From: Arenimonas oryziterrae DSM 21050 = YC6267
GTDB lineage: Bacteria; Pseudomonadota; Gammaproteobacteria; Xanthomonadales; Xanthomonadaceae
Assembly: GCF_000420545.1 (NCBI RefSeq)
Contig: NZ_ATVD01000002.1
Span: forward strand, 124,001 to 188,000
Direction: 5' to 3'
Length of the DNA: 64,000 bases
Shown here: positions 36,220 through 45,986 of the stretch, piece after piece
Position numbering within the stretch: the first letter of the stretch is position 1
How the letters are laid out: each line of letters starts with the position of its first letter
Notes under the pieces: generated by a model
What the model saw: the letters and a program-made list of their open reading frames with translations, nothing else
Databases searched by the model: none
Told to the model about the DNA's origin: nothing
Made by a program: the position numbers and the translations under genes

Positions 36220-36956
36220 ATCATCGCGTCGCGCTGGTCACCGGCGGCCTGGGCGGTATCGGAACGCAGATCTGCCGGCGACTGGCCGGCGACGGTCTGC
36301 GCGTGATCGCCGCCGACCTGGCGACGGATGCCGCACGTCGCCAGGGTTTTTTCGACGCCCTGGCGGGGCTCGACGTGCACGTCGAAACGGTCGATGTCAG
36401 CAGTTACGACGACTGCGCGGCCCTGGTGCAGCGTATCGAAGCCACGCATGGCCCGATCGACGTGCTGATCAACGGCGCCGGCATCACCCGCGACGCCAGC
36501 TTCCGCAAGATGACGCAGGAGCAGTGGAATGCCGTGCTCGGCGTCAACCTCGACAGCGCCTTCAACCTGTGCAAACAGGTTGTCGACGGCATGTGCGAGC
36601 GCGGCCGCGGCCGCATCGTCAACATCAGCTCGATCGTCGGCCAGGCTGGCGCGTTCGGACAGGTCAACTACGCGGCGGCGAAAGCCGGCATGCACGGATT
36701 GACCATGGCGCTGGCGCGGGAAGTCGCGCGCAAGGGCGTGACGGTGAACAGCATCAGCCCGGGCTACATCCAGACGGCGATGACCGCCGCGATTCCCGAC
36801 GAGGTCCGGAATCAAATGATCGCCAACATTCCGATGGGACGCATGGGGCAGCCGGACGACATCGCGCAGGCGGTCGCCTTTCTGTGCAGTGACGCGGCGT
36901 CCTACCTGACCGGCGTGAACCTGCCGGTCAACGGCGGGCTGTTCATCAGCTTCTAG
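36216..36956 (+). CDS. phaB: Acetoacetyl-CoA reductase (SDR family) PhaB
   Basis: A 246-residue short-chain dehydrogenase. The NADPH motif TGGLGGIG spans residues 9-16. Catalytic residues are Ser138/139, Tyr152 and Lys156 in NYAAAKAGMHGLTMALA, and NSISPGYI follows. It closely resembles PhaB, which reduces acetoacetyl-CoA to (R)-3-hydroxybutyryl-CoA. The 4-base overlap with phaR supports this over the related FabG. It ends 16 bases from the converging M48 gene. Confidence 0.87.
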   Translation: MNHRVALVTGGLGGIGTQICRRLAGDGLRVIAADLATDAARRQGFFDALAGLDVHVETVDVSSYDDCAALVQRIEATHGPIDVLINGAGITRDASFRKMTQEQWNAVLGVNLDSAFNLCKQVVDGMCERGRGRIVNISSIVGQAGAFGQVNYAAAKAGMHGLTMALAREVARKGVTVNSISPGYIQTAMTAAIPDEVRNQMIANIPMGRMGQPDDIAQAVAFLCSDAASYLTGVNLPVNGGLFISF

Positions 36957-36972
36957 ACGGCGCGGAAGCGGT

Positions 36973-37890
36973 CTAGCGCGCGGGCGGCTGGCCCTGGCAA
37001 TACTTCGCGTAGAACTGCTCGGCCTTCGGCATCAGCGTCTGCAGATGCTGGATGCGGTTGGCCGGATCGGGATGCGTCGAGGCGAATTCAGGCGGACGCT
37101 GGCCGCCGGATTGCTCGGACATGCGCTCCCACAAACCGATCGCCTCATGCGGATTGAAACAGGCGGCCGCCGCGAGCATCAGACCCACTTCGTCGGCCTG
37201 CGATTCGTGATCGCGCGAAAACGGCAGCAGCACGCCGTACTGCGTGCCCGCGCCGAGCGCCGACATCACCATCTGCTGTTGTTGCGGATCCATGTCGCCG
37301 ACCGCGACGCCGGCGGCCATCTGGCCGAGCTGCACGAGCTTCTGCTGTGCCATGCGCTGCGAGCCGTGACGCAGCAGGGCGTGGGCGATCTCGTGGCCCA
37401 TGACCACGGCCATCGCATCCTGGTTCTGCGCGACCGGAATCAGGCCGGTATACACCGCCATCTTGCCGCCGGGCAGGCAGAAGGCATTGGCCTGGTCGGA
37501 CTGGATCACACTGACATCCCACTGGAAGCTGTCAGCGATGTGCTGCGGTTCGGCGCCGTTGGCCTTGGCCAGATCGTTTTCGACGTCGTTTGCCCGCGCC
37601 TCGAGCCGCGCCGCGATCGCCTTGATCTGCCGCGAGGCTTCGGCGGAGGAATCGAGCACCGGTTCCTGGCTCAATACTTCGTTGTAGGCCTGCAGGCCGA
37701 GCATCGCTTCCTCTTCGATCGAGGTGTCGATCATCGCCTTGTTGCCGGTGTACGGGTCGATCGTCTGATTCGAAAAGTAGTAATAGAGCGCGTACGCGCC
37801 GAACAGCAGAATGACCCACCAGCGCAGGCCGCCGCGCCGCTGTCCGCCGCTCGCGTAGCTCGATTGCTGGCTCGTCGGGTCCATGCGCAT
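36973..37890 (-). CDS. M48-family zinc metalloprotease, membrane-anchored
   Basis: A 305-residue protein. A short basic N-terminus is followed by one transmembrane helix (WWVILLFGAYALYYYF) and then a periplasmic M48 domain. Zinc ligands are His166 and His170 in GHEIAHALLRHG and the Glu of HESQADEVG. It resembles LoiP/YcaL-type peptidases in envelope quality control but is anchored by a helix, not a lipid. GGAG lies before the ATG at 37890. It follows the SUMF1-domain lipoprotein gene by 13 bases, likely as one operon. Confidence 0.87.
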   Translation of the reverse strand: MRMDPTSQQSSYASGGQRRGGLRWWVILLFGAYALYYYFSNQTIDPYTGNKAMIDTSIEEEAMLGLQAYNEVLSQEPVLDSSAEASRQIKAIAARLEARANDVENDLAKANGAEPQHIADSFQWDVSVIQSDQANAFCLPGGKMAVYTGLIPVAQNQDAMAVVMGHEIAHALLRHGSQRMAQQKLVQLGQMAAGVAVGDMDPQQQQMVMSALGAGTQYGVLLPFSRDHESQADEVGLMLAAAACFNPHEAIGLWERMSEQSGGQRPPEFASTHPDPANRIQHLQTLMPKAEQFYAKYCQGQPPAR

Positions 37891-37903
37891 GCTGCTTCTC
37901 CGC

Positions 37904-39733
37904 TCAGAGTTCGCGTACGACCCGGAATCCGAGTCGCGCGCCGGTGGTATCGGCGTCCATCGGCAGTCTAAACGCCGATCGTGCCTGATCCAAGGAACTG
38001 CCCCAGGAAGCGCCGCGCACCACGCGCTGCTCGCAACCGGGGTTCACCCAGGCGCTGCCGTCGACGGGCGCGCGCTGGTAGCTTTCGTGCCAGCAATCGA
38101 GCGTCCATTCCGACAGATTGCCGGTGAGATCGAACGCGCCGAATTTCTCCGGCGGGAAACTGCGCACCGGCGCCGCGCCCCAATAACCGTCGCGATAGCT
38201 CGGAATCGCATTCGCCCACCGGCGACCGCTGCGCGAGACGTCGCCTTCGCCGGTCAGATTGCCGACCAGACGATCGGGTGCGCCGGCGCCCCAGGGATAG
38301 GCTGTCTTGCTGCCGCCGCGCAGCACATATTCGAACTCCGCCTCGCTCGGCAAACGGTAACGCTGACCGGTCTGCTTGCTCAGCCAGGCGGCAAACGCCT
38401 GCGCGTCTTCGAAAGCGACATGCATCACCGGTAAGTTCGGCGCCGCCGGTCGGCCGATATGGTCGCGCCGCCAGTCGACGCCCTCGTGTTCGCTCATCAG
38501 GCCGCCTTTTTCGTCGTAAACGGTCGAGCGGCCCGTGCGCGAAGCGAGCGGACGATAGCCGCTGGCGACGATGAAACGCCGGAATTCGGCGACGGTGACT
38601 TCGCTGCGCGCGATCGCGAATCCACGCGCGAACACCACCGCATGCACCGGATTCTCGTTCGCGGTGCGCTCGGCCTCGTCCTCGGGCGAGCCCATGTCGA
38701 AGCGGCCGTAGGGAACAACCACCATTTCCGGACCGCGACCGCCGCTTGCCAGGGTTTCGGCAAAGGCCTGTGCGGGTTTGAACGGGCCGTAGTGGCGCGC
38801 CAGATGGATGCGCTCGCGAAGGGCCTCGACGGCAGCCGGTTGCGCGGCGATCCGCGCCAGATGCGCGAGCGTTTCGTCAGCCTGATCCAGGGCGAGTTTG
38901 TCGACCGCGGCATTGCCCTGGTCGATCAACGCGCCGGTGAGCGCCTGGCGCAATTCGACGATGCGCATATCCATGACGGCGGTTTGCGGCGCGCCCGGCA
39001 GCACGCGCTGCGCTTCGAGCAGATAGCCATCCGCCGCCTCGAAATCCTCGGCGCTGGCGGCTTTCCAGGCCAGACGCAGGCGCTCCTCGTGCAGTCGCGC
39101 CAAGGCCTGCCGCGCCGGCGCGTAGTCGGGCAAGGCCTTCAGCGCACGCTGCAACAGGTCGCGCGCGCTCTTGCCCGCGGGCTCGAGCACATGACCTTTT
39201 TCGGCTTCCTGCTGCGCACGGGCGATCAGGGCGTCGGCGCCATGCGCCTGCGCGAGCGTCTTGCGATACGGCGCCAGCAGCGGCGCCTCGGGCGAGGTGG
39301 CGATGGCCATCGCCTCGATGCGCTCGGCCTGCTTCAGATCGCCGGCGGCGATGCGCAGCGCGCCCTCCGCGAGCAGGGCCTCGACTGTCGTCTGCAGACC
39401 TTTTTTTGCCTCTTCGTTGGCCGGCTCCAGCCGCGACACCACCCAATACAATTCCAGCGCACCCGGACCGGGACTGCTGCCCCGCTCCAGCTGGCCGCGG
39501 GCCAGCGCCTGGCGGGCCAGGGCCAGGGTCTGTGCGACCTGTCCAGGTTCGACCGTCGGCAGATTCGGCACCCAAGCCGGCGGCGCGACAGCCGGACCGT
39601 CGCTGAGCGTAAGGTCGACCTCGGCGTCGGGAGCGGTGCGGGGCGGTGCTTCGGCCGGTGCACGCGAATCGCTGCAGGCGGACAGGAAGCAACACAGCAC
39701 CAGACACGTGGTCAGCAATCGCAGCCGGGTCAT
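37904..39733 (-). CDS. SUMF1/formylglycine-generating-enzyme-fold lipoprotein
   Basis: A 609-residue protein. The signal peptide ends at lipobox Cys20 in FLSAC. Residues 30-340 are helical, Ala/Leu-rich with TPR-like spacing. Residues 355-609 form the SUMF1 fold, with RFDMGSPEDE, the RSEVTVAEFRRF strand, RLPSEAEFEYVLRGG, FDLTGNLSEWTLDCW and a final RVVRGASWG. Cysteines at DCW and NPGC may pair. The fold occurs in sulfatase-modifying enzymes but also in many non-catalytic proteins, so function is open. The ATG at 39733 has AAGGCG upstream. It is transcribed with the M48 peptidase. Confidence 0.8.
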   Translation of the reverse strand: MTRLRLLTTCLVLCCFLSACSDSRAPAEAPPRTAPDAEVDLTLSDGPAVAPPAWVPNLPTVEPGQVAQTLALARQALARGQLERGSSPGPGALELYWVVSRLEPANEEAKKGLQTTVEALLAEGALRIAAGDLKQAERIEAMAIATSPEAPLLAPYRKTLAQAHGADALIARAQQEAEKGHVLEPAGKSARDLLQRALKALPDYAPARQALARLHEERLRLAWKAASAEDFEAADGYLLEAQRVLPGAPQTAVMDMRIVELRQALTGALIDQGNAAVDKLALDQADETLAHLARIAAQPAAVEALRERIHLARHYGPFKPAQAFAETLASGGRGPEMVVVPYGRFDMGSPEDEAERTANENPVHAVVFARGFAIARSEVTVAEFRRFIVASGYRPLASRTGRSTVYDEKGGLMSEHEGVDWRRDHIGRPAAPNLPVMHVAFEDAQAFAAWLSKQTGQRYRLPSEAEFEYVLRGGSKTAYPWGAGAPDRLVGNLTGEGDVSRSGRRWANAIPSYRDGYWGAAPVRSFPPEKFGAFDLTGNLSEWTLDCWHESYQRAPVDGSAWVNPGCEQRVVRGASWGSSLDQARSAFRLPMDADTTGARLGFRVVREL

Positions 39734-39801
39734 CGACACGCCTTGGCCCGTTGAGAGGTTCCGTAGGCTAACCTGTGCGCTTTGGGCAATCAAAGGACAC
39801 C

Positions 39802-40890
39802 GTGAGCGACTGGATCGATACGCCCGAGGCGCTGCGCGCCCGGCTTCAGGCCTGGGGCAACCCGGAAATCGTCGCCCTGGACACGGAGTTCATCCGCGAG
39901 CGCACCTACTATCCGCAGCTCGCCCTGGTGCAGCTGGCGATCCCCGGCGAGGTCCTGCTGGTCGATCCGCTGGCGCCCGGCGTCGCGGAGGCGTTGCGGC
40001 CGCTGCTGATCGATCCGTCGATCATCAAACTCATGCACAGCGCCAGCGAAGACCTGCAGGCCCTGTCGCGCGGCTGCGGTGTCCTGCCCTCGCCGCTGTT
40101 CGATACCCAGGTCGCCGCCGCGATGGGCGGTTTCGGTGCCGGGCTGGGCTACCAGAAACTCGTGGAACAGATGACGGGCGTGACGCTGGAAAAAGGCGAG
40201 ACGCGCTCGGATTGGCTGCGCCGCCCCTTGTCGGAATCGCAGCTCAAGTACGCCGCCGACGACGTGCTGTATCTGCACGCCGCGCACACGGTACTCGCGG
40301 CGAAACTCGCCGAACTTGGCCGCTCCGCCTGGCTGCAGGCCGATTGCGAACGCGCGATCCGCAACGCCGGCAGCGACGCCGACGACGTGCATCCGCACCT
40401 GGCCGTGCGCAGCGCGCAGATGCTCGATGCCGACGGTCAGGCGCGCCTGTGCCGCCTGCTGCGCTGGCGCGATGTCGAAGCGCGGCGTTCGGACAAACCC
40501 AAGAGCTGGATTCTCGACAACGAACTCGCGGTCGCGCTGAGCCGGCGCGTCCCCGACGATATCCATCGTTTCAATGAATTCCTCGACCGCAATCCGAAAG
40601 CGCCGCGCAAATCGCGGCGGGAATTGTTCGCCCTGCTCAGCGAACCGCTGACCGAGGCCGAACGCGCGATCCCGCTCAACCGCAGCGGCGAGAACCTCGA
40701 CAAGCAGCGCCTGAAGGCGATGCAGGAAGCAGTCGCCGCCGTGGCCCTGCCGCTGGAACTGCCCGAAGGCCTCTTGTGCGCGCGCAAGCATCTCGAAGCC
40801 CTGCTCGAAGGCCGCGGCTGGCCGCCGGCGCTCGAAGGCTGGCGCCGCGATCTGCTCGAACCGGTGCTCGCGCCCCTGATCCCGGCTTGA
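39802..40890 (+). CDS. rnd: Ribonuclease D
   Basis: A 362-residue 3'-5' exoribonuclease for tRNA and stable-RNA maturation. The DEDDy catalytic set is Asp27 and Glu29 in ALDTEF, Asp84 in HSASEDL, and Tyr150 with Asp154 in KYAADDV. Two HRDC domains follow. The GTG at 39802 is taken as the start because AAAGGA lies 6 bases before it. The stop codon lies inside a TTGACA that may be the -35 box of the thr operon. Confidence 0.93.
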   Translation: MSDWIDTPEALRARLQAWGNPEIVALDTEFIRERTYYPQLALVQLAIPGEVLLVDPLAPGVAEALRPLLIDPSIIKLMHSASEDLQALSRGCGVLPSPLFDTQVAAAMGGFGAGLGYQKLVEQMTGVTLEKGETRSDWLRRPLSESQLKYAADDVLYLHAAHTVLAAKLAELGRSAWLQADCERAIRNAGSDADDVHPHLAVRSAQMLDADGQARLCRLLRWRDVEARRSDKPKSWILDNELAVALSRRVPDDIHRFNEFLDRNPKAPRKSRRELFALLSEPLTEAERAIPLNRSGENLDKQRLKAMQEAVAAVALPLELPEGLLCARKHLEALLEGRGWPPALEGWRRDLLEPVLAPLIPA

Positions 40891-40915
40891 CAGGGGCCCG
40901 TGCCATCGGTTCCAC
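40887..40915 (+). promoter_or_regulatory. Candidate thr operon promoter
   Basis: A perfect -35 box, TTGACA, spans 40887-40892 and overlaps the rnd stop codon. The -10 region 16-18 bases on reads GTTCCACT, a poor match. If used, transcription would start at about the leader-peptide AUG at 40923. The same geometry is found at the leu-ilv operon. Confidence 0.45.
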
Positions 40916-40922
40916 TCGGGTC

Positions 40923-41000
40923 ATGACCTTCCGCACCACGACGACTATTACCACCTCCACTACCGGTACCCGGTCGGTGCGGTGGCTCGTTCGCGGATAA
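40923..41000 (+). CDS. thrL: thr operon leader peptide
   Basis: A 25-codon reading frame beginning MTFRTTTTITTSTTGT, with nine threonine codons and one isoleucine codon between residues 5 and 16. It ends in TAA 96 bases before thrA. Its composition is that of ThrL, whose translation senses charged tRNA-Thr and tRNA-Ile. There is no Shine-Dalgarno sequence before its ATG, and the predicted promoter lies only 36 bases upstream, so it may be translated from a leaderless transcript. Followed by mutually exclusive RNA structures. Confidence 0.88.
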   Translation: MTFRTTTTITTSTTGTRSVRWLVRG

Positions 41001-41093
41001 GTTTCTCTTCGCAAACCCTGGCCCCGCACCTCGTCGAGGATGCGGACGCGCCCAGCCCCCTTCCCGACGAATGCAGGGCCTCCCTTTGGAGGC
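40976..41093 (+). promoter_or_regulatory. thr leader RNA switch ending in a thrA RBS-sequestering hairpin
   Basis: Three competing pairings can be drawn. 40976-40986 pairs with 41021-41030 (GGTGCGG/CCGCACC, then GGC/GCC past one bulge). 41020-41028 pairs with 41072-41080 (GGCCCCGCA/TGCAGGGCC, one mismatch). GCCTCC (41078-41083) pairs with GGAGGC (41088-41093). The last stem hides the GGAGG ribosome site of thrA and has no U-run, so it should block translation rather than transcription. A ribosome stalled at late Thr codons would cover the first segment, favour the middle pairing and free the ribosome site. Confidence 0.65.
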
Positions 41094-41096
41094 TTC

Positions 41097-43598
41097 ATGA
41101 ATTCGCCCGCTGTCGTTCCTGCCGATCACGCCGCTGCGGCCCCCGTCACCGTCGCCCACAAGTTCGGCGGATCTTCGCTCGCCGATGCCGGCTGTTTCCG
41201 GCGCGTCGCCGCGAACCTGCGTGAGCGCAGCGAACGTGAACAAGTGATCGTCGTCTCGGCGATGCAGGGCGTGACCAATGCCCTGCTCGCGCTCGCCGAC
41301 GCCGCCGTCGCACAGACGAACGATTGGCAGAACGACTGGGCGGCGCTGCGCGACCGCCATCTCGCCGCCGCAGCCGCACTCACCGGTGAGGCCAGCGAAA
41401 CACAGGATTGGCTGCAGTTGCGCTTCGAAGAACTGCACGGCCTGCTCAATGCGTTGTCGGTGCTCGGAGCGCCTAGCCGCGAGGCGCTGGAACTGATCCA
41501 GGGCCTGGGCGAAGTCTATTCGGCGCGTCTGCTGGCCGATCACTTCCGTCGCGAAGGCGAGGCCTGCGCCTGCCTGGACGCGCGCGAGGTCCTGCTGGTC
41601 GCACACGGCGAACTCGGCGTCTCCGTGGACTGGCCGGCGAGCAGTGCACGCCTGGCCGATTGGCGCAGCGCGCATCCGGAACCGCGGATCGTCGTCACCG
41701 GTTTCGTCGCACGCAATGCCCAAGGCCGCGCGACCACCCTGGGCCGCAATGGCAGCGATTATTCCGGCGCGATTTTCGCGGCGCTGTTCGACGCGGCCGA
41801 ACTGCATATCTGGACCGATGTCGACGGCGTGCTCTCGGCCGACCCGCGCGTGGTTCCCGAAGCCGTGCCGCTGGCCACGCTGTCCTATCACGAGGCCTGC
41901 GAGCTCGCGTACTTCGGCGCCAAAGTCATCCATCCGCAGACGATGACGCCGGCGCTCGCGCGCGGCCTGCCCATCTATATCCGCAACACCTTCCGTCCGC
42001 ACCTGCCCGGCACGCGCATCGCCGCCGAGAGCACGCCCGACGGTCCGGTGAAGGGACTGACGCTATGCCCGGACCTGGCCCTGCTCAATGTCGAAGGTGC
42101 GGGCATGATCGGCGTGCCGGGCACGGCGCAGCGCGTGTTCGCGGCGCTGCGCGTGGCCGGTGTATCGGTGGTGATGATCTCGCAGGGCTCGTCGGAGCAT
42201 TCGATCTGCTGCGTCGTCCGGGCCGCGGAGTCGGCGCGTGCGCAAACGGCGGTCGCCGATGAATTCGCGGCCGAACTGGCGCGCGGGCAGCTCCAGAGCA
42301 TCGGCGTGGTACCCGACATCAGCGTGCTCGCCGCCGTCGGCGATGGCATGGCCGGCACGCCCGGCGTCGCCGCGCGTCTGTTCGATTCGCTGGCCCGGGC
42401 GCGCGTCAACGTGCGCGCAATCGCGCAGGGCGCCTCGGAGCGGAACATCTCCGTCGCCCTGGCCAGCAAGGATGCCGAACGCGCGCTGCGCGCGGCGCAT
42501 GCCGGTTTCTGGCTGTCGCCGCAGACGATCTCGATCGGCGTGATCGGTCCGGGCAAGGTTGGTGCCGCCCTGCTCGAACAGCTGCAGGAAGCGATCCCGC
42601 GCCTGCGCCGCGAGGCGAATCTGGATCTGCGCCTGCGCGCGCTCGCGAACAGCCGCACGATGTGGCTCGATCCGCTCGGACACGCACCCGAACACTGGCA
42701 GGCGCATCTCGATGGCGCCACCGAGGCCTGCGACCTCGCCCGCTTCGCCGCGCACGTGCGCACCGAGCATCTGCCGCACGCGATCATCCTCGACTGCAGC
42801 GCCAGCGATCACGTCGCCGCGCACTACGCCGACTGGCTGGCACAGGGCATCCATGTGATCACGCCCAACAAACATGCCGGCGCGGGCCCCTGGCCGCGTT
42901 TCCAGGCGATCCGTGCCGCGAGCGCGGCGACCGGCGCGCGCTTCCGCTACGAAGCCACCGTCGGTGCCGGCCTGCCCGTCATCCAGACTCTGCGCGACCT
43001 GCTCGATACCGGCGACAGCCTGCATTCGGTCGAAGGCATCTTCTCCGGCACGCTCGCCTGGCTGTTCAACCGTTACGATGGCCGCATGCCCTTCTCCGAA
43101 CTCGTCCATGAAGCCCACGCCCTGGGCTATACCGAACCCGATCCGCGCGACGACCTGTCGGGCACGGATGTCGCGCGCAAGCTCGTCATCCTCGCGCGCG
43201 AAGCCGGCTTGCCGGTGTCGCTCGAGCAGGTGCGCGTCGAGAGTCTGGTGCCGGCATCGCTGGCCGGCGTGTCGCGCGAGGATTTCATGGCCCGACTCGG
43301 CGAAGGCGATGCAGCGATGCAGGCCCGGCACGCGCAGGCCACCGCGGCAGGAAAGGTCCTGCGCTACGTCGCGCGCTTGGACCAGTCGGGCGACGCGCAG
43401 GTCGGTCTGGTCGAATTGCCGGGTGACCACGCCTTCGCGCATCTGCGCTTGACCGACAACGTCGTGCAGTTCAGCACGCGTCGCTACGCGAGCAATCCGC
43501 TGGTCGTACAAGGCCCCGGCGCCGGACCGGAGGTTACCGCCGCCGGCGTGTTTGCCGATCTGCTGCGCGTCGCTTCCTCGCTCGGAGCGCGGGTATGA
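41097..43598 (+). CDS. thrA: Bifunctional aspartokinase / homoserine dehydrogenase I
   Basis: An 833-residue fusion. The aspartokinase domain starts at KFGGSS (Lys22). Two ACT regulatory segments are centred near residues 330-460. The homoserine dehydrogenase domain begins with [18 protein letters not shown] at about 480. It carries out the first and third steps from aspartate to homoserine and is usually inhibited by threonine. The ATG at 41097 is preceded by GGAGG inside a hairpin. An upstream in-frame start would read through the leader structures. It overlaps thrB by 4 bases. Confidence 0.95.
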   Translation: MNSPAVVPADHAAAAPVTVAHKFGGSSLADAGCFRRVAANLRERSEREQVIVVSAMQGVTNALLALADAAVAQTNDWQNDWAALRDRHLAAAAALTGEASETQDWLQLRFEELHGLLNALSVLGAPSREALELIQGLGEVYSARLLADHFRREGEACACLDAREVLLVAHGELGVSVDWPASSARLADWRSAHPEPRIVVTGFVARNAQGRATTLGRNGSDYSGAIFAALFDAAELHIWTDVDGVLSADPRVVPEAVPLATLSYHEACELAYFGAKVIHPQTMTPALARGLPIYIRNTFRPHLPGTRIAAESTPDGPVKGLTLCPDLALLNVEGAGMIGVPGTAQRVFAALRVAGVSVVMISQGSSEHSICCVVRAAESARAQTAVADEFAAELARGQLQSIGVVPDISVLAAVGDGMAGTPGVAARLFDSLARARVNVRAIAQGASERNISVALASKDAERALRAAHAGFWLSPQTISIGVIGPGKVGAALLEQLQEAIPRLRREANLDLRLRALANSRTMWLDPLGHAPEHWQAHLDGATEACDLARFAAHVRTEHLPHAIILDCSASDHVAAHYADWLAQGIHVITPNKHAGAGPWPRFQAIRAASAATGARFRYEATVGAGLPVIQTLRDLLDTGDSLHSVEGIFSGTLAWLFNRYDGRMPFSELVHEAHALGYTEPDPRDDLSGTDVARKLVILAREAGLPVSLEQVRVESLVPASLAGVSREDFMARLGEGDAAMQARHAQATAAGKVLRYVARLDQSGDAQVGLVELPGDHAFAHLRLTDNVVQFSTRRYASNPLVVQGPGAGPEVTAAGVFADLLRVASSLGARV

Positions 43599-44518
43599 GT
43601 TCGGACATCCGCGCGTTCTCGCCCGCGAGCGTGGGCAATGCCGGCGTCGGTTTCGACATTCTCGGCCACAGCATCGACGGACCCGGCGATCTGGCGATCG
43701 TGCGCCGGATCGCCGAACCCACCGTGCGCATCGCCGCGATCCGCGGCACCACGGTGGATTTGCCAAGGGTGGCCGAGAAGAACACGGCCGGCATGGCCTT
43801 GCTGTCTTTGCGCGAAGGGCTCGGGCTGGAACACGGATTCGAAATCGAGCTGGAGAAAGGCATTCCACTCGGCTCGGGCATGGGTGGGTCGGCGGCGTCC
43901 TGCGTTGCTGCTCTCGTTGCCGCGAACGCCCTGCTGGCGACGCCGCTGACACCCGAACAGTTGTATCCGCATGCGCTCGCCGGCGAAGCGGTCGCGAGTG
44001 GCAGCCTGCACGGCGACAACGTCGGGCCGATGCTGCTCGGTGGCTTGGTACTGGCGACGAAGGATGCGCTGGTGCGCATTCCCGTGCCGGCGCACTGGCA
44101 TTGCGTGCTCGTGCATCCCGACGCGGTGCTCGAGACACGGCGTGCGCGCGAGGCCCTGAAAGGTCACTACGCGCTCGGAGACTTCGTCGCGCAGAGTGCG
44201 AATCTCGCGCTGGTGCTGGCCGGATGTTTCCAGGGCGATGTCGCCCTGGTGCGGCGGGGCTTGAGCGATGTGCTGGTCGAACCGCGGCGGGCGCCACTGA
44301 TCACCGGATTCGCGGAAGTGAAAACCGCCGCGCTCGACTGCAACGCCCTCGGCGCGAGCATCTCGGGCGCGGGCCCGAGCGTCTTCGCGTGGTTCGAGAG
44401 CCGCGCGGACGCCGAGGCCGCCGCCACCGCGATGCGTGCGGCATTCGCGACTGCGGGCTTTGCGAGCGAAAGTTTCGTGTCGCCAATCGCTGGTCCGGCT
44501 GCGCGGGTACTGCCATGA
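43595..44518 (+). CDS. thrB: Homoserine kinase
   Basis: A 307-residue GHMP-family kinase that phosphorylates homoserine. The ATP-binding motif is [17 protein letters not shown]; the N-terminal [18 protein letters not shown] and the C-terminal [14 protein letters not shown] complete the fold. Both ends overlap their neighbours by 4 bases (ATGA), so thrABC is translated as a coupled unit. Confidence 0.96.
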   Translation: MSSDIRAFSPASVGNAGVGFDILGHSIDGPGDLAIVRRIAEPTVRIAAIRGTTVDLPRVAEKNTAGMALLSLREGLGLEHGFEIELEKGIPLGSGMGGSAASCVAALVAANALLATPLTPEQLYPHALAGEAVASGSLHGDNVGPMLLGGLVLATKDALVRIPVPAHWHCVLVHPDAVLETRRAREALKGHYALGDFVAQSANLALVLAGCFQGDVALVRRGLSDVLVEPRRAPLITGFAEVKTAALDCNALGASISGAGPSVFAWFESRADAEAAATAMRAAFATAGFASESFVSPIAGPAARVLP

Positions 44519-45819
44519 ACTTCGTCAGCACGCGTGCACAGGCGCCCGCCGCGTCATTGAGCGCCGCGATCGCGGCGGGACTGGCGCCTGATGGCGGCTT
44601 GTACGTCCCCGATACGCTGCCCCGGTTTTCACCAGAAGAGTTTTCCGCGGATGAGACGCTCGCCGAGATCGCCGCGCGACTGCTGCGGCCCTTCTTCGCC
44701 GGCGATGCGCTGGCGCCCGAGTTGGACGCTATCTGCCGCGAGGCATTCGATTTCCCCACGCCCCTGCGCGCCCTTGCCTCGCCCGGCGATCACGTGCTCG
44801 AGCTGTTTCATGGACCCACGGCCGCGTTCAAGGACGTCGGTGCGCGTTTCCTCGCCGCCTGCCTGTCGCGCCTGCAACGCGGCCAGACGCGGGAGCTGAC
44901 GATTCTCGTGGCGACCTCGGGCGATACCGGCGCGGCGGTCGCCGCCGCATTCCACCGGAAACCGCATCTGCGCGTGGTCGTGCTGTATCCCGACGGGCGC
45001 GTGTCGCCGCGACAGGCGCACCAATTGGGTTGCTTCGGCGACAACATCCTCGCCCTGCGCGTGGCCGGCAGTTTCGACGACTGCCAGGCGCTGGTGAAAC
45101 AGGCGCTCGCCGATCGCCCGCTGCAGGCGCGAGTGCCGCTCAGTTCGGCCAACAGTATCAGCCTGGGTCGTCTGCTGCCGCAGATGAGCTACTACGCGGC
45201 GGCGGCCCTGCAACACTGGCGGCGCGAACACACGCCGCTGCATTTCGTCGTGCCGACCGGCAATCTCGGCAATGCGTTCGCCGGCATCCTGGCGCGCGCC
45301 TGCGGACTGCCGATCGGTCGGATCGCGCTGGCGAGCAACGACAATCGCGTGCTGCCGGATTTTTTTGCCGGCGGCGACTACACGCCGCGGGCAAGCCGCG
45401 CCACGCTCGCCAACGCGATGGACGTCGGCGCGCCGAGCAATTTCGAGCGCTTGCGCTGGCTCTATCCGGACCCCATCGCCCTGCGCGCCGCCTTCGAGGC
45501 CCTCGCCGTGCCCGACGAAGCGATCCGCGCGGCGATTTTTGAAAGCCGGCGCCGCCTCGACGAGACCGTCTGTCCGCATACCGCCACCGCCCTGGACCTG
45601 CTGGTTCGCCTGCGCGCCCGCGGCGAAACCGGGGCCTGGGCCGTGGTCGCGACCGCGCATCCGGCCAAGTTCGAGAGCATCGTCGAACCCCTGATCGGCG
45701 AACCCGTGCCGGTGCCACCCGCCCTAGCCGCCCTGTTGGAACGGCCCGCCCGGGCCGAGCCGCTGGCCGCGGACTACGCGGCACTGCGGGCGCGATTGCT
45801 CGCCGCGTCGCCCGGGTGA
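44515..45819 (+). CDS. thrC: Threonine synthase
   Basis: A 434-residue PLP enzyme converting homoserine phosphate to threonine. The cofactor lysine is Lys106 in [13 protein letters not shown]. The phosphate-binding [13 protein letters not shown] and the [15 protein letters not shown] segment are typical of the long gammaproteobacterial type. Last gene of the operon. No hairpin was seen after its stop, and a tRNA gene with its own promoter follows 52 bases on. Confidence 0.95.
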   Translation: MNFVSTRAQAPAASLSAAIAAGLAPDGGLYVPDTLPRFSPEEFSADETLAEIAARLLRPFFAGDALAPELDAICREAFDFPTPLRALASPGDHVLELFHGPTAAFKDVGARFLAACLSRLQRGQTRELTILVATSGDTGAAVAAAFHRKPHLRVVVLYPDGRVSPRQAHQLGCFGDNILALRVAGSFDDCQALVKQALADRPLQARVPLSSANSISLGRLLPQMSYYAAAALQHWRREHTPLHFVVPTGNLGNAFAGILARACGLPIGRIALASNDNRVLPDFFAGGDYTPRASRATLANAMDVGAPSNFERLRWLYPDPIALRAAFEALAVPDEAIRAAIFESRRRLDETVCPHTATALDLLVRLRARGETGAWAVVATAHPAKFESIVEPLIGEPVPVPPALAALLERPARAEPLAADYAALRARLLAASPG

Positions 45820-45828
45820 AGATCGGAT

Positions 45829-45858
45829 TTGGCGACTCGGCGCGACGCGTTGTATCAT
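45829..45858 (+). promoter_or_regulatory. Promoter of the tRNA-Ala gene
   Basis: TTGGCG (45829-45834) and TATCAT (45853-45858) are separated by 18 bases, ending 13 bases before the first base of the tRNA. Confidence 0.6.
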
Positions 45859-45871
45859 TCGCCTACCCCGT

Positions 45872-45947
45872 GGGGGGGTAGCTCAGCTGGGAGAGCGCAT
45901 CGTTCGCATCGATGAGGTCGTGGGTTCGATCCCCATCCTCTCCACCA
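45872..45947 (+). tRNA. tRNA-Ala (anticodon CGC)
   Basis: A 76-base cloverleaf with encoded CCA. The acceptor GGGGGGG pairs with CCTCTCC and includes G3:U70, the alanine identity pair. The D arm is GCTC-loop-GAGC, the anticodon stem is CATCG/CGATG, the loop TTCGCAT gives anticodon CGC (positions 45905-45907), and the T loop is TTCGATC. It reads GCG, a frequent Ala codon in this G+C-rich genome. Confidence 0.95.
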
Positions 45948-45961
45948 CAGATTCAACAATG

Positions 45962-45986
45962 AAGCCCGCCTCGCGCGGGCTTTTTT
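45962..45986 (+). terminator. Intrinsic terminator after tRNA-Ala
   Basis: AAGCCCGC (45962-45969) and GCGGGCTT (45975-45982) form a stem with a 5-nt loop followed by a run of T, starting 14 bases after the CCA end. Confidence 0.9.

Noticed and set aside
41040-41096. Earlier in-frame start of thrA
   Set aside because: It would cover the leader hairpin and lacks a ribosome site. GGAGG precedes the ATG at 41097.
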